The notes beneath the pieces were generated by a model, which searched no databases, had not been told where the DNA came from, and was given only the letters and a program-made list of their open reading frames with translations. The position numbers and the translations under genes were made by a program. Shown here piece by piece: positions 22,852-33,968 of a stretch of 64,000 bases of DNA. Position 1 is the stretch's first letter, and each line of letters opens with the position of its first letter. Source of the DNA: Siphonodentalium dalli. Lineage: Eukaryota > Mollusca > Scaphopoda > Gadilida > Siphonodentaliidae. The DNA is taken from positions 203,754,978 to 203,818,977 of the forward strand of contig CP136066.1 of assembly GCA_032622095.1 (NCBI GenBank). Reading direction: 5' to 3'.

Positions 22852-23282
22852 CAAGCCATGAAATAGTGTGTCTGTCATTTGCAGAATGAGGTCCCCAGAG
22901 GGTGAATTTAGTGATGCTACCCCGCATAGCCAGCTAGCATCACCAAATTCACCCTCTGGGGATCTCATTATGCATGGCCTCATCTGCTATGGGAGACATA
23001 TAGACTCCGATTGAAGTTCCCAAATGGTAAATATTGTGATGTACACCCATTGGGAACCTCAATTATGCAATGTGTCATCTGCCAATTTGGGGATATAGAG
23101 AAATAGAATCTATGTGAAAAGTTTCTATAGAAATTTGATAATAAAGAAACTTTCCAGAGAAGATGAGGCCTTAGCAGAATGAGGTCCCCGGTGGGTGAAT
23201 TATGTTATGCAGGATAGAATCACTAAATACACCCTCTGGGGACCTTATTCTGCAAATAACGGGCATATTAAACTCAGACATG
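22852..23282. mobile_element. hAT-B element, long form
   Basis: CAAGCCATGAAATAGTGTG starts it. The middle is the variant with CCCAAATGGTAAATATTG and GTTTCTATAGAAATTTGATA. The right end is diverged (AACTCAGACATG) and the flanks do not match. Confidence 0.75.
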
Positions 23283-24053
23283 ACTGTTGATGAATATGAG
23301 GACGATATGGTATTGCGAAACCATCAAAGGAATTTCTCAGTAATTTCTGGTGGGACAATATGGTTTTATGTTAGGTGCACTATAGCAGATGATTATCAGA
23401 AAGTGCAGTCCACTCAATATCACATTGTCTATACATTGATGATTGATGATTCTGATCTCATCCCGCATTTATGAGATGGATGAGAGGAATTCTCTGAATA
23501 AGAGAGGGAACAAATAACAAAATGGAGGGATTTGTTCCCCTCCCTCCCCAATCCCTTATTCTTACACCATATTTTCGCTCTCAGTATTGTGACCAGCCAG
23601 GCGCTCGGATGGCTATCGCTAATCCCTTGGGTCAACGAGCACTTAATGTTTACTCGGTTTTGAACTTAATGAACCAAATGGTACCAAGGACACCTCTGCT
23701 GTAAAATCCATTTTGCAAAGAAAATTTTTGTATTAATTACAGAACTATTTAGCACACATATATTATTAGGATACTGAATTTTTCTACTTTGGTTTCTCAA
23801 TTGCATGTTTTCTAGATGTTCACCAGTTCCTGATTTGCTAGGTCTCAAACAGCAGCGGAGTCCTTGGTCAGTTACAGAAACCATATTGTTTAATCCTTTC
23901 TTGGAACATTAGGTCCATTAACTTCAAAACTCTCTTGCATAGACAACCCGCCCAACCAGAAATTACTAAGTAATTCCTTTTATGGTATCAGAAATTCTGG
24001 AGTGAAATATATTTTAGATGTGAAAGAGTTTCTAACAGCCCTTTAGAAACTAT
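23283..24053. other. unique sequence upstream of the receptor exon
   Basis: No dispersed element found. It is presumably intron or 5' flank of the receptor gene, because a splice acceptor follows at 24372. Confidence 0.45.
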
Positions 24054-24317
24054 TTAACCCATCTATGACGGGTGCTTCTTGAAATTTTGCGAAAACCCTG
24101 TGCCAATGTATTCTCTTATATGCGAGTCTCCCATAGGGAGCTTCACATATATAAGAGAATGCATTGGCCTAACAATATTTACCTTGACCTTGTAAGCCAG
24201 TGCAATATTCTCTTATATATGTGAGGCTCCTGATGGGAGACTCGCATATATAAGAGAATACACTGGCACAGGATCATTAATGCAGCAACAGCGCAGCTCC
24301 CATCATGAAAGGATTAA
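24054..24317 (+). mobile_element. TTAA-E element beside the receptor exon
   Basis: TTAA at 24054 and 24314. Left end CCCATCTATGACGGGTGC, two core hairpins with CTCCC/GGGAG-type loops, spacer TATTTACCTTGACCTTGTAA, right end CAGCTCCCATCATGAAAGG. It ends 55 bp before the splice acceptor of the receptor exon. Confidence 0.88.
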
Positions 24318-24336
24318 GTGGGAGTCAATAAATCAA

Positions 24337-24373
24337 GTCCTTTTGTTTCATGTATTTTTTATTATTTTTCCAG
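24337..24373 (+). promoter_or_regulatory. probable 3' splice site before the receptor start codon
   Basis: A pyrimidine-rich run ends TTATTTTTCCAG, with AG at 24372-24373, 30 nt before the ATG. This suggests a separate 5' untranslated exon upstream and an intron containing the E element. Confidence 0.6.
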
Positions 24374-24403
24374 GTTGGCTGAGTCAGCATTTACACTGCA
24401 GTC

Positions 24404-25549
24404 ATGGATCAACTACCACAGTTTGGCTTACAAGGAGGTAAAGGGAACATGGAACTAGCCAGAATCAAAGCACGATTCAACCTAAGTCATATTCCATTAG
24501 AAATGTTTCAAAATATATCTGGAATTGACGAGGAGAATTGGGATGTACTTAATCAACTCCCGTGGCAAGTCGGTCTGCTCACCGTTTGCATCTTCATCAT
24601 CGGATTCGGATTCTTCGCGAACTTATGCATCGCAATAATAATCAGTAAAAACAAACAACTGCATACGCCTACTAATATATTCATAATGATGTTATGTTTG
24701 TCGGACATTACGCTGTGTGTGTTCAGTCTTCCTGTACAGTTATATTACCAGATCACACGTAAGTGGATATTTGGTGAAATCATGTGTCACATTCTCATGC
24801 CGACATTCGCTGTGCCGATTTTTGTGTCAACGATGTCGATTCAGATGATCGCGATCGACAGATTCATTCTCATCGTGTTTCCTTTCAAGTCGCGGATGAG
24901 TAATAAACTGGCAATAGTTATAGCGATTTGTGTCGTCATTTTTACATCCCTCATGGCGCTCCCATTGGTTCTTCACACTCGATATGATGTTATCGAACTT
25001 CCGATTCAAATTAAAGCAATTTGCCTGGAAACGTGGATTGGAATGAGGATCCAAATTATTTACACGATCGTTGTATTCATCGTTCAGTTCTGTGTACCAC
25101 TAATTGTGTCAACCGTTTTGTACATTCTAATATACTGCGTATTGCGGATGAAGCAGAAAAAAATGAAGAAACAAGAATCACGACGCAACAGCCGCACGGT
25201 TAAAATTTTGATTTCGATTGTCCTGCTCTTTACAACATGTTGGCTTCCTTGGAATCTTTTCGCACTGATTTCGAACTTGGAGCAGAAGAAGGTTTTCGAC
25301 AACCTGAACGAGTATTACACGGTCACGGACATTATACTGCGAATGTTCGCAATGAGCTCGTCTTGTGTTAATCCATTCATGTATGGATATCTGAACGACA
25401 GCTTTCGCAAAGAATTTGCTAATCTGTTTCGTAGCAAGAAGAAACGGAACAAAAAACGCATGAATGGCTACACGCAAGCCGAAACGACGAAGGCGACGGA
25501 ATATATACATCAAACAGAGCAGACGGCATTTAACGGCGAATCTCTTTAA
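24404..25549 (+). CDS. class A (rhodopsin-type) neuropeptide GPCR
   Basis: An uninterrupted 381-residue seven-helix receptor, expected in the plasma membrane. N-glycosylation sites NLS (26) and NIS (37) lie in the extracellular N-terminus. TM1 about 56-79 (N73), TM2 about 90-111 (LSD, D101), TM3 with C128 and DRF 152-154 in place of DRY. TM4 is about 169-190 and C207 is the likely disulfide partner in loop 2. TM5 has P232, TM6 has F276 and CWLP 279-282, TM7 has NPFMY 323-327. A basic tail follows, with no cysteine for palmitoylation. TM4 lacks the usual tryptophan, with valine near 178. FGEIMC, CWLPWN and NPFMYGYLNDSFRKEF resemble neuropeptide Y/F-type receptors; the ligand is inferred only. 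ATG context GTCATGG is favourable. A splice acceptor lies just upstream, so the coding sequence is probably a single exon. AATAAA at 26196 is the first clear polyadenylation signal seen. Confidence 0.95.
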   Translation: MDQLPQFGLQGGKGNMELARIKARFNLSHIPLEMFQNISGIDEENWDVLNQLPWQVGLLTVCIFIIGFGFFANLCIAIIISKNKQLHTPTNIFIMMLCLSDITLCVFSLPVQLYYQITRKWIFGEIMCHILMPTFAVPIFVSTMSIQMIAIDRFILIVFPFKSRMSNKLAIVIAICVVIFTSLMALPLVLHTRYDVIELPIQIKAICLETWIGMRIQIIYTIVVFIVQFCVPLIVSTVLYILIYCVLRMKQKKMKKQESRRNSRTVKILISIVLLFTTCWLPWNLFALISNLEQKKVFDNLNEYYTVTDIILRMFAMSSSCVNPFMYGYLNDSFRKEFANLFRSKKKRNKKRMNGYTQAETTKATEYIHQTEQTAFNGESL

Positions 25550-25688
25550 CACTGACAATCAATAATTGTGTGGAACATGCATTCATTGTTTTAAAGGCTT
25601 CGAGTTATAGAATGGAATACAGTGTGACAGGATTCATATAAAAAAAGACGGATTTTACTCGAGTAAGATGAACTGGACAATTCAGTTA

Positions 25689-25893
25689 TTAACCCTTTCA
25701 TGACAGGAGCTGCGGCTGGTGCAGCTTTAAAATTCATGTGCCAGTGCATTCTCTTATATATGCGAGTATCCCACTGGGGGCCTCACATATATAAGAGAAT
25801 GAATATTGTTAGGCCAATGTATTTTCTTATAAGCGAGACTTGCATATACATGTATAAGAGAATGCATTGAATCTCCAGTCATGGAAGGGTTAA
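25689..25893 (-). mobile_element. TTAA-E element downstream of the receptor
   Basis: TTAA at 25689 and 25890, in the opposite orientation to the copy at 24054. The first hairpin is intact with a shifted loop (ATCCCACTGGGGG). The second has lost its loop and the AGGAAG part of the right end. It starts 140 bp after the receptor stop codon, so it probably lies in the 3' untranslated region. Confidence 0.82.
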
Positions 25894-26224
25894 GATGTTT
25901 TCAGGGTTCCAGACCTCCAGTTACAACAACAACACAATTAAATTAATTTAACTTAATAATTTTTGCTTCGTTCTATAGGGAAAAAAAACATTTACAATCA
26001 AATATGACATATAAACTAGACCTGTTACCGAATATTATCATTTTGTTACTGAAATTAAGAAAATAATTTTTAGTGTCCATCTAAAAAATATATGAAAATA
26101 TGAAATAACTGCTTATAGAAAATTCAATATCAAACAAAATGGTAACTTTGAGGGAGAATTTTTTTTCAAAACATTATTTAATACACAAGAAACTAAATAA
26201 AAAGTTAAATAAGATTTAAGTCAA
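25894..26224. other. AT-rich receptor 3' flank
   Basis: No element recognised. The AATAAA at 26196-26201 could serve as a poly(A) signal for the receptor transcript. Confidence 0.35.
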
Positions 26225-26298
26225 ATTAGCCTGGAACCCTGCATACATCTTTAATTCAGTGATTAGCCTGGAACCCTGAATACATCTTTAATTCAGTG
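26225..26298. repeat. 37-bp tandem duplication
   Basis: Two copies of ATTAGCCTGGAACCCTG followed by ATACATCTTTAATTCAGTG, differing at one base. Confidence 0.9.
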
Positions 26299-26318
26299 AA
26301 GGTTTTTAAAATTGGAAT

Positions 26319-26741
26319 CAAGTCTTGAAAAAGTGTATCTGTCATTTGCAGAATGAGGTCCCAAGAGGGTGAATTTAGTGATGTTATCCCGCATGCATCA
26401 CAAAATTCACCCTCTGGGGACCTCATTATGCTTAGGTCTCAACTGCAAAGGGAGACCTAAGGACCAGATTGAAGTTCACCAGTTGAAGTTGTTGAAGACA
26501 CCTCAATTATGCATTTTAAACTTCTGAAATTAGGGGATATGGAAACTGAACAGAAGGGAAAAAGTAACAAAAAACAATGTTAATTTTAGACTAGATACTT
26601 CCCAGAAGAGGAGACCTAAGCAGAATGAGGTCCCCATGGAGTGAATATAGTGATGCTAGCCTGCTGTGTGGGGTAGTATATCTAAATTCACCCCCTGGGG
26701 ACCTCATTCTGCAAATGACATACACATTGTTTCAAGGCTTA
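26319..26741. mobile_element. hAT-B element, long form, with 8-bp target duplication
   Basis: CAAGTCTTGAAAAAGTGT to TTTCAAGGCTTA. Flanking octamers ATTGGAAT (26311-26318) and ATTGGAGT (26742-26749), 7 of 8 identical. Confidence 0.87.
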
Positions 26742-26879
26742 ATTGGAGTTAGACTGATCAGATAGCATGGGATGGACTATATCTTAATAAATGCAAAAGT
26801 GATAATTGATCTGATAGTACTGTTGCTTGAGGGGTCAGGTTACTATGTTTTCAGAGTTCTGCAGTATTGGACAAGGAAC

Positions 26880-27253
26880 CAGGGGCGCCGGAAGCATCCA
26901 AGGGCAGGGGGGCAGAGCCTACAAAAAGGGCACTTTTCCGCAAAAAAGGGCATTTTCTCCGCAAACTCGGGAAAATAACCATAAATTCATTGTGGCAAAA
27001 ATCCCTATTTTAAAGGTATTTGTCGGTTTTTATGGCCGTTTTGTGATAAAATTGACAAAAAATTAATATTCCTTGTGAAATTGGTGGTATTTGGACCCAA
27101 AAAGTCACATTTTGCTATAAAAACATGAGATTAAACACACAAAAAGCATTTTCTGTCTCCAGAAAAAGGACAAGTCCTGCCCCCGCTCGCCCCCCTTGGT
27201 CAAGGGCAGGGGGGTCAGCTGCCCCCTCTGCCCCCCCTCTTCCGGCACCCATG
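26880..27253. mobile_element. hAT-type MITE with perfect 8-bp target duplication
   Basis: 374 bp between identical octamers CAAGGAAC (26872-26879 and 27254-27261). The left end CAGGGGCGCCGGAAG pairs with CTTCCGGCACCCATG, followed inward by G-rich and C-rich subterminal tracts. The interior is AT-rich with no open transposase frame. No second copy of this family was seen in the window. Confidence 0.92.
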
Positions 27254-27364
27254 CAAGGAACCAGTCTGTTAATTCAACAAGGGACATTGAATGCGCGCAA
27301 ATAAACAGATATAAGAGTCACAGAAACAATGACAGTTGATAGCTAGTATAGATAGAATTTTTCT

Positions 27365-27764
27365 TTAACCCTTTACCCAACAAACCGGCCAAAACCGGCC
27401 AAATAAAGCTTCAACAGCCTAAAATATCTTCGGTCTGTCTCAATAGAACCATACAAATATGGATATCATTGGAACCGGCTCCTTGACCACATTGTGATAG
27501 TTACAGTTATACCCTGTGCCAATGCATTCTCTTATATATGCGAGTCGACCATAGGTCGCCTCGCATATATAAGAGAATGCATTGGCCTAAAAAAAATCTT
27601 TTTTTAACACTTTTTACCATTTTTTCTTACATTCTTTAACAATTTTATAATTTTTAATGTGTTAAGCCAATGTATTCTCTTATATATGCGAGGCGACCTA
27701 TGGTCGACTCGCATATATAAGAGAATGCATTGGCACAGGGCCGTTCTGTTGGGTAAAGGGTTAA
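27365..27764 (-). mobile_element. TTAA-C element, 400 bp
   Basis: TTAA at 27365 and 27761. Right-hand arm first (CCAACAAACCGGCC), then two intact core hairpins, ending CCGTTCTGTTGGGTAAAGGG. Confidence 0.93.
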
Positions 27765-28190
27765 TAAAATGTACTTTTACTTCCATGATGTAGAAACTTA
27801 AAGTGATGTGAAACACTCCGGTAGGGTGATCAAACAGAAATGGAGAACAATCTTGTTCAAAGTAGTTATTTTTTACAAATATTATATCTAAATTGACAAC
27901 ACACACCGCAATTCTTTTATATTAGATAAATGCAGTGACTGCCGCTGGCGAAATCGATTTCGAGTAGTAAATATTTACAATTTAGCGTAGTTCAGACAAT
28001 GTTTTCTATGGAGTGGTACAGGTCGATTTGCTTGAGATTTTCGGTGATGTTAGTAGAATGCTACATTCCTCCAGTTGGCATAGCACCTGAATACTAACTT
28101 ATCAGTTTCACGCCCCCGAACAAGTGCATAATATGTCTTTAAGGCAGTTGTTGTTGTCGATTTTCGCTCATTAAACTGCTCCTTGCCACA
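27765..28190. other. no supported feature
   Basis: Unique sequence with no convincing frame or repeat. Confidence 0.5.
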
Positions 28191-28196
28191 ATTGAA

Positions 28197-28329
28197 CCAG
28201 CCGCCCGATTCGTAGTAACCAGCCGCCGATTCGTAGTAACCAGCCGCCCGATTCGTAGTAACCAGCCGCCCGATTCGTAGTAACCAGCCGCCCGATTCGT
28301 AGTAACCAGCCGCCCGATTTGTAGTAACC
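28197..28329. repeat. 22-bp tandem repeat, six copies
   Basis: Unit CCAGCCGCCCGATTCGTAGT plus AA. One unit lacks a C. GC-rich against its surroundings. Confidence 0.93.
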
Positions 28330-28479
28330 TCACCCTTTCTGCAGTACCGTTGAATATTGAAGGGAGAGGGCTATGAAATTTAATCTTGATATATAGGTTG
28401 ATAAATGTTAAGATTTCATTATTTTTCCGTTTATATTTTATCCAGGTGGTCGATATTGAGAATGTTGTATTAAAATTGT

Positions 28480-28590
28480 TGTTTTTGTCAGAATTTTAAA
28501 GATTTTATCTCATATTTATCGACATATTTCGATACGGGGACAAATTCAAAAACGAAATTATTAGCTGTATTTTGAAGCCAAACCACCAGG
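28480..28590. repeat. dispersed repeat, copy 1 of 2
   Basis: ATCGACATATTTCGATAC, GGGACAAATTCAAAA and AGCTGTATTTTG followed by AAACCACCA recur at 29965-30135. Confidence 0.6.
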
Positions 28591-28639
28591 TGGATATCGA
28601 AAGAACAGCTTATACCCACAACCCCTTATTAATTAGTTA

Positions 28640-29323
28640 CCCACACCCCCTTACATTTATACTCTAATTAATCAACCCCTTTAACAAGGTTGTACATGTA
28701 CCATAGGTCATTAATGACAGAGGTTATACAGCGATTCAACCCCAGTCAAGTGATTGACATGCAGCTTCTAATTTACTGCGGTACTAGTAATCATTTTTTG
28801 CGATGGCATACTCCACATTAATTTTTCACATGGTCAGTGACCAGACCTGTTTACTTTTAAAATTGGAAATCTGGAGATTTGTCCTCAGAAAGAGGGAGAT
28901 TTCATTTAAAGCGGTCGGTCGGGAATAGCAGAAACCAACACTTTATTAAGTGTGGTCAAATAAGGAAGCTTCTTGTTTGATATATTATAATCCTTGTCTG
29001 GACATTGAAGACCGCATTTACTTACTCAACGCTGTTAAACAAAAGAGAGTCAACGTTGTGTCAACATTTTGTCACTGTTTGACTCGCAGGGGATATGTTC
29101 CTAATTGATTTGTAACACTGTAGCATGCATGGCTTAACGCTTGGTACACCCGTCGGCTAATTTGGGGTTTATCTTTGAAATCGGGAGATTTGGTTTCCCG
29201 ATCGGGAGCACAATGACACAAAATCGGGAGACTCCCGCCGAAATCGGGAAAGTAAACAGGTCTGTCACTGACTGACATTCACAATTGCATCATCAAAGCA
29301 GCATCATACCATGCCAGAAAAGA
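28640..29323. other. no supported gene
   Basis: A quasi-palindromic G/C-rich patch (GGGAGATTTGG, TTTCCCGATCGGGAG, GGGAGACTCCCGCCG) lies at about 29180-29240. Nothing else recognised. Confidence 0.4.
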
Positions 29324-29351
29324 AGGGTCGATTAATTAGAGCATAGCTGTA
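29324..29351. mobile_element. TA-foldback right-end fragment
   Basis: GGGTCGATTAATTAGAGCAT then AGCTGTA. Only the last 28 bp remain. Confidence 0.65.
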
Positions 29352-29726
29352 TTCAGTGATATCTTGTGTCATAAAAAATTCCAGCAGAAGCAGATTTAAA
29401 GGTGGCAGAAACAATGGCTAAGCTCATTCAAGCTTCCAAATTCTGTCTACGTAATTTGGAAAGCGATATAAGATAGGTTGACAAATAAACAAAATATTGA
29501 AATACCAGCTTCATATGCCTGGAAAATACTTTCCAGGGTCACAGCTATTGTAAATTGTTCACATTAAAGTGAAACAAACACTCTTTATTCCTACCATATC
29601 AGGAATAGACTAACTCATAATGCTCTTTTCTGTACCATGCCATGTAAATGGCTGGGGTTTTTTTTGGGACCCAAACATCTTGTTCAAAGTTGTATTTTTA
29701 TGAGTTCAATAAATTTTTCTGAGACA

Positions 29727-29940
29727 TATAATGCCCTAAATAATCGACTCCTTAACCACAGCAGAATTATGGGAAATTTTTCAGGATTAAGTCGGAAATA
29801 TGGCTTGTTGCCATTCATCAGAAAGCTCTCACTGAGAGCCTTCCGATGAATGGCAACAAGCCAAATTTCTGACTAAATCCTGAAATATTTCCCATAATTC
29901 TTCTGTGGTTAAAGGGTCATATACTTCAGGCAATACTGTA
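29727..29940. mobile_element. TA-foldback element
   Basis: Full-length but diverged at both ends (TATAATGCCC; GGCAATACTGTA). Confidence 0.85.
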
Positions 29941-29964
29941 TAATGCTTGTAGAAAGGTATTTAT

Positions 29965-30135
29965 TCAAGTATTTTATCAACCTATTTCGATACCAGGGGG
30001 GGGGAAGATAAACTAGGTAAAACCAGTTTATCTTCCCCCCGGGGGGAAGATGCGCAGGGGGGGGAAGATGTCGTAGCACACCGGGACAAATTCAAAAGCA
30101 AATATTATCAGCTGTATTTTGGAGCGCAAACCACC
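29965..30135. repeat. dispersed repeat, copy 2, with G/C-rich hairpin insertion
   Basis: Copy of 28480-28590 interrupted at GATACCAGG by about 80 bp. The insertion includes GGGGAAGATAAACT pairing with AGTTTATCTTCCCC across a 10-bp loop. Confidence 0.6.
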
Positions 30136-30179
30136 AACTGGCTTAAATTTAACATCTATCGAATACAGTATCTTGCCGC

Positions 30180-30655
30180 AAAACATTCCTCCAATAAATG
30201 TGGGCTGCAGGGTGTGCCGATGGATTTAAATGTCAAATCCAAAATGGCTGCTGATGATGGTAATGTTTGTAACAAATTTTGGGGGAAAAATGATGGCACC
30301 CCAAATATCCATATGAAGTTTGATGACGATTGGATGAGGCATGTGGCCTGTAGGTGTGCCGAAGGATTTAGTCATGCAAAGACTAAAATCCTAGATGGCT
30401 GTCGGCGGCCATAATTTTCATTGAAAATCATTCAAATTCAATAGCTCCCATCTAGAGCTGATCCTAAAGATGCCTGTACATTTTCAAAACATTCCTCCAA
30501 TAAATGTAGGCTGTAGGGTGTGTCGATGGATTTAAATGTCAAATCCAAGATGGCTGCTGGTGGCCATGTTTTTAACAAATTTTGGGGGGAAAATAATGGA
30601 ACCACAAATATCCATATGACGATCAGATGAGGAATATGGCTTGTAAAGTGGCTTG
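30180..30655. repeat. tandemly duplicated unit of about 300 bp
   Basis: AAAACATTCCTCCAATAAAT, GGATTTAAATGTCAAATCCA, AACAAATTTTGGGGG and AAATATCCATATGA occur in the same order at 30180-30330 and 30487-30625. The phrase AAATGGCTGCTG/AGATGGCTGCTGG is reminiscent of dispersed invertebrate repeats. Confidence 0.8.
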
Positions 30656-30657
30656 TA

Positions 30658-30845
30658 AAAATTCACCATTTGGGAAAATCAATCGGAGTCTATGTCTCCC
30701 ATAGCAGATGAGCCCATGCAGAATGAGGTCCCCAGAGGGTGAATTTGGTGATGTTAGCCCGCTATGCGGGATATCATTACTAAATTAACCATCTGCAGGG
30801 GACCTAGCTCATTCTGCTAATGACAGACACACTAACTCAGGCTTG
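30658..30845. mobile_element. hAT-B element, right part
   Basis: Middle segment (CACCATTTGGGAAAATCAAT, CTATGTCTCCCATAGCAGAT) then the terminal palindrome and CTCAGGCTTG. The left palindrome is absent. A small duplication (CTAGCTC) is seen in the right arm. Confidence 0.78.
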
Positions 30846-31452
30846 GTTAAGATCCGAGAGTCACCAGGTGCCCCCTTCTTTGGAAAGATATGCAGGTCTG
30901 ATCTTGTAAATGAGGGATGTTGAGATAATGTGTTTTGAGGAAATGAGATTTCATCTTTAAACCAGCTCGTGGACAAGTGAATGTTACAAATTGCAGACAT
31001 GCACCAAAAAACTTTCTGCATAGCTAGCTCTGATAAACTGATTAGAACTCCACCAAATGGATGCCTTGTTCAGGTTCGATTTTCAAGTGCATAGCTTCTG
31101 AAAAAAATTGTTTGAAAAGCATCTAATGAAACCTTACTACAGCAGTGCATAGGAATCTATGAGACAAATTCTCAATTTGTGTTGGAGATATCGCATGAAT
31201 AAGAATGCATCCAACTTTCCCCAAGGAGCCAGCGTAAAATAATCTAATTTATTCCCGATTATTGCTGTTATACAGTGTGAACCCAAGGGTAAGATGGTTC
31301 ATTCACACCCTGCACTGTAAGGAAATTTTATGCCAATCAACTCGTCTTTGTGCCCTTTGTGTTCTAAAAATTAGTTTATCCTGCATGACCAGACCACTAA
31401 TTCTGGTTGCATTCTCTACAAATCTTGAACGAGACATCCCTAGAAATTGAAT
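30846..31452. other. no supported feature
   Basis: Short frames on both strands; none recognised. Confidence 0.5.
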
Positions 31453-31669
31453 TACAGTAATGCTCTAAGTAATCGACTCCTTAACCACAGCAGAATTACG
31501 GGTAATTTTTCAGGATTTAGTCGGAAATATGGCTTGTTGCCATTCATCGGAAAGCTCTCAGTGAGAGCTTTCCGATGAATGGCAACAAGCCATATTTCCG
31601 ACTAAATCCTGAAAAGTTACCCATAATTCTGCTGTGGTTAAGGAGTCGATTATTTAGGGCATTACTGTA
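31453..31669. mobile_element. TA-foldback element, full length
   Basis: 217 bp, TA to TA, centre CTCTCAGTGAGAG. The arms differ at very few positions, making it one of the best-preserved palindromes in the window. Confidence 0.93.
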
Positions 31670-32115
31670 GTTAACTGTGTGGTTGAACATGTATCGGTAT
31701 CTCAGCTTACTAATAATCTGAGCAGCTAATTTACAGTCCAATTGTAACAAGATGGAACAGATGGAATGGTATTAAAGGTCCACAATCCAATTCGATAGTC
31801 CCCTTATCATCCGATTCCAACTAAATTTATTCAAAAGACGCTTTAGTTATCAGAATTAATTAATTATCCAAAAAAAATGCTAACGACTGTCAACTCTAGT
31901 TAAAATTTTCCAAAACATGTTATAGACTGCATCAACATTTTGTTCAATGCAATTTGTTATCAAGAGCACATGCGGTTGGCTCGTCAAATATTGCTAGGCT
32001 GCCAAATAATCCAGGTTGTGAAAAATAACAGATTTAAAAAATCGATATCTGTTTAATATCCTCTAAACATATTCTCAAAGGGTGAAGTTTTGATTTTAGT
32101 CTCTCCTTAAAACTG
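31670..32115. other. no supported feature
   Basis: Unique AT-rich sequence leading into the 45-bp array. Confidence 0.5.
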
Positions 32116-33400
32116 TGAGATGACACATTGTATACTAATTGTCACCGGACATCCATCCTGTGAGATGACACATTGTATACTAATTGTCACCAGACAGCCA
32201 TCCTGTGAGATGACACATTGTATACTAATTGTCACCAGACAGCCATCCTGTGAGACGACACATTGTATACTAATTGTCACCGGACAGCCATCCTGTCAGA
32301 TGACACATTGTATACTAATTGTCACCGGACATCCATCCTGTGAGATGACACATTGTATACTAATTGTCACCGGACATCCATCCTGTGAGATGACACATTG
32401 TATACTAATTGTCACCAGACAGCCATCCTGTGAGATGACACATTGTATACTAATTGTCACCAGACAGCCATCCTGTGAGATGACACATTGTATACTAATT
32501 GTCACCGGACAGCCTGTGAGATGACACATTGTATACTAATTGTCACCGGACAGCCTGTGAGATGACACATTGTATACTAATTGTCACCGGACAGCCTGTG
32601 AGATGACACATTGTATACTAATTGTCACCGGACAGCCATCCTGTGAGATGACACATTGTATACTAATTGTCACCGGACATCCATCCTGTGAGACAACACA
32701 TTGTATACTAATTGTCACCGGACAGCCTGTGAGATGACACATTGTATACTAATTGTCACCGGACAGCCATCCTGTGAGATGACACATTGTATACTAATTG
32801 TCACCGGACATCCATCCTGTGAGATGACACATTGTATACTAATTGTCACCGGACAGCCATCCTGTGAGACGACACATTGTATACTAATTGTCACCGGACA
32901 GCCATCCTGTGAGATGACACATTGTATACTAATTGTCACCGGACAGCCATCCTGTGAGATGACACATTGTATACTAATTGTCACCGGACATCCATCCTGT
33001 GAGACAACACATTGTATACTAATTGTCACCGGACAGCCTGTGAGATGACACATTGTATACTAATTGTCACCGGACAGCCATCCTGTGAGATGACACATTG
33101 TATACTAATTGTCACCAGACAGCCATCCTGTGAGATGACACATTGTATACTAATTGTCACCGGACAGCCATCCTGTGAGATGACACATTGTATACTATTT
33201 ATCACCGGACATCCATCCTGTCAGATGACACATTGTATACTAATTATCACCGGACAGCCATCCTGTGAGATGACACATTGTATACTAATTGTCACCGGAC
33301 AGCCATCCTGTGAGATGACACATTGTATACTAATTGTCACCGGACAGCCATCCTGTGAGATGACACATTGTATACTAATTGTCACCGGACAGCCATCGTT
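32116..33400. repeat. 45-bp minisatellite, about 29 copies
   Basis: Unit TGAGATGACACATTGTATAC, TAATTGTCACCGGACAGCCA, TCCTG. Some units lack ATCC (41 bp). Variants (ACAGCC/ACATCC, CCGG/CCAG, GACGAC/GATGAC) are interspersed. Because 45 is a multiple of 3, frames stay open for long stretches on both strands, which I attribute to the array. Confidence 0.97.
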
Positions 33401-33438
33401 AGATTCTTGATTAAGATGAGTTCTGTCTATTTAATGTC

Positions 33439-33712
33439 TAGTAATGCCCTAAATAATCGATTCCTTAACCACAGCAGAATTATGGGTAATTTTTCAGGAT
33501 TTAGTCGGAAATATGGCTTGTTGCCATTCATCGGAAAGCTATTTTTCAGGATTTAGTCGGAAATATGGCTTGTTGCCATTCATCGGAAAGCTCTCAGTGA
33601 CAGCTCTCTGATGAATGGCAATCAAGCCATATTTCCCACTAAATCCTGAAAAATTACCCATAATTCTGCTGTGGTTAATTATAAGGACTCGATTATTTAG
33701 GGCATTACTGTA
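33439..33712. mobile_element. TA-foldback element with internal tandem duplication
   Basis: About 60 bp of the left arm (TTTTTCAGGATTTAGTCGG to CATCGGAAAGCT) is present twice in a row. AATTATAAGGAC replaces the usual AAGGAG in the right arm. Confidence 0.87.
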
Positions 33713-33968
33713 AATACTCATTGACGAGTAGTTCTATTAGGAAATGTTCAGATAAGTACAACAAACAACCAGATGCAAGTTGTTGAACTTATTACCTAAA
33801 CATTTCCCACCTAAAGAATATGAATCCTTCTGCACATGTATTATCTTTTTGTCTGACTGTCATCTGCTACTCACATGTCCTGAACATCCCTCCAGATGAA
33901 GAATAGATCATTCCAATGTATCCTATGATAACTAATGGGAGAATCCATTTAGTAATTTAAAGAATGGT
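33713..33968 (-). mobile_element. TTAA-G element, left end removed
   Basis: AAATACTCATTGACGAGTAG, hairpin AATGTTCAGATAA with its complement, GTCTGACTGTCATCTGCTAC, ACATCCCTCCAGATG and GAGAATCCATTTAGTAAT. The first bases and the TTAA are replaced by a TA-foldback element. Confidence 0.72.

Noticed and set aside
6685-24404. Signal-peptide exon at 6685 spliced to the receptor exon
   Set aside because: The frame after the acceptor at 24373 is different from the receptor frame and meets a stop soon after.
32120-33410. Long repetitive frames (THCILIVTG repeats) as a repeat protein
   Set aside because: Open on both strands, broken by 41-bp units, no start context; explained by the 45-bp array.
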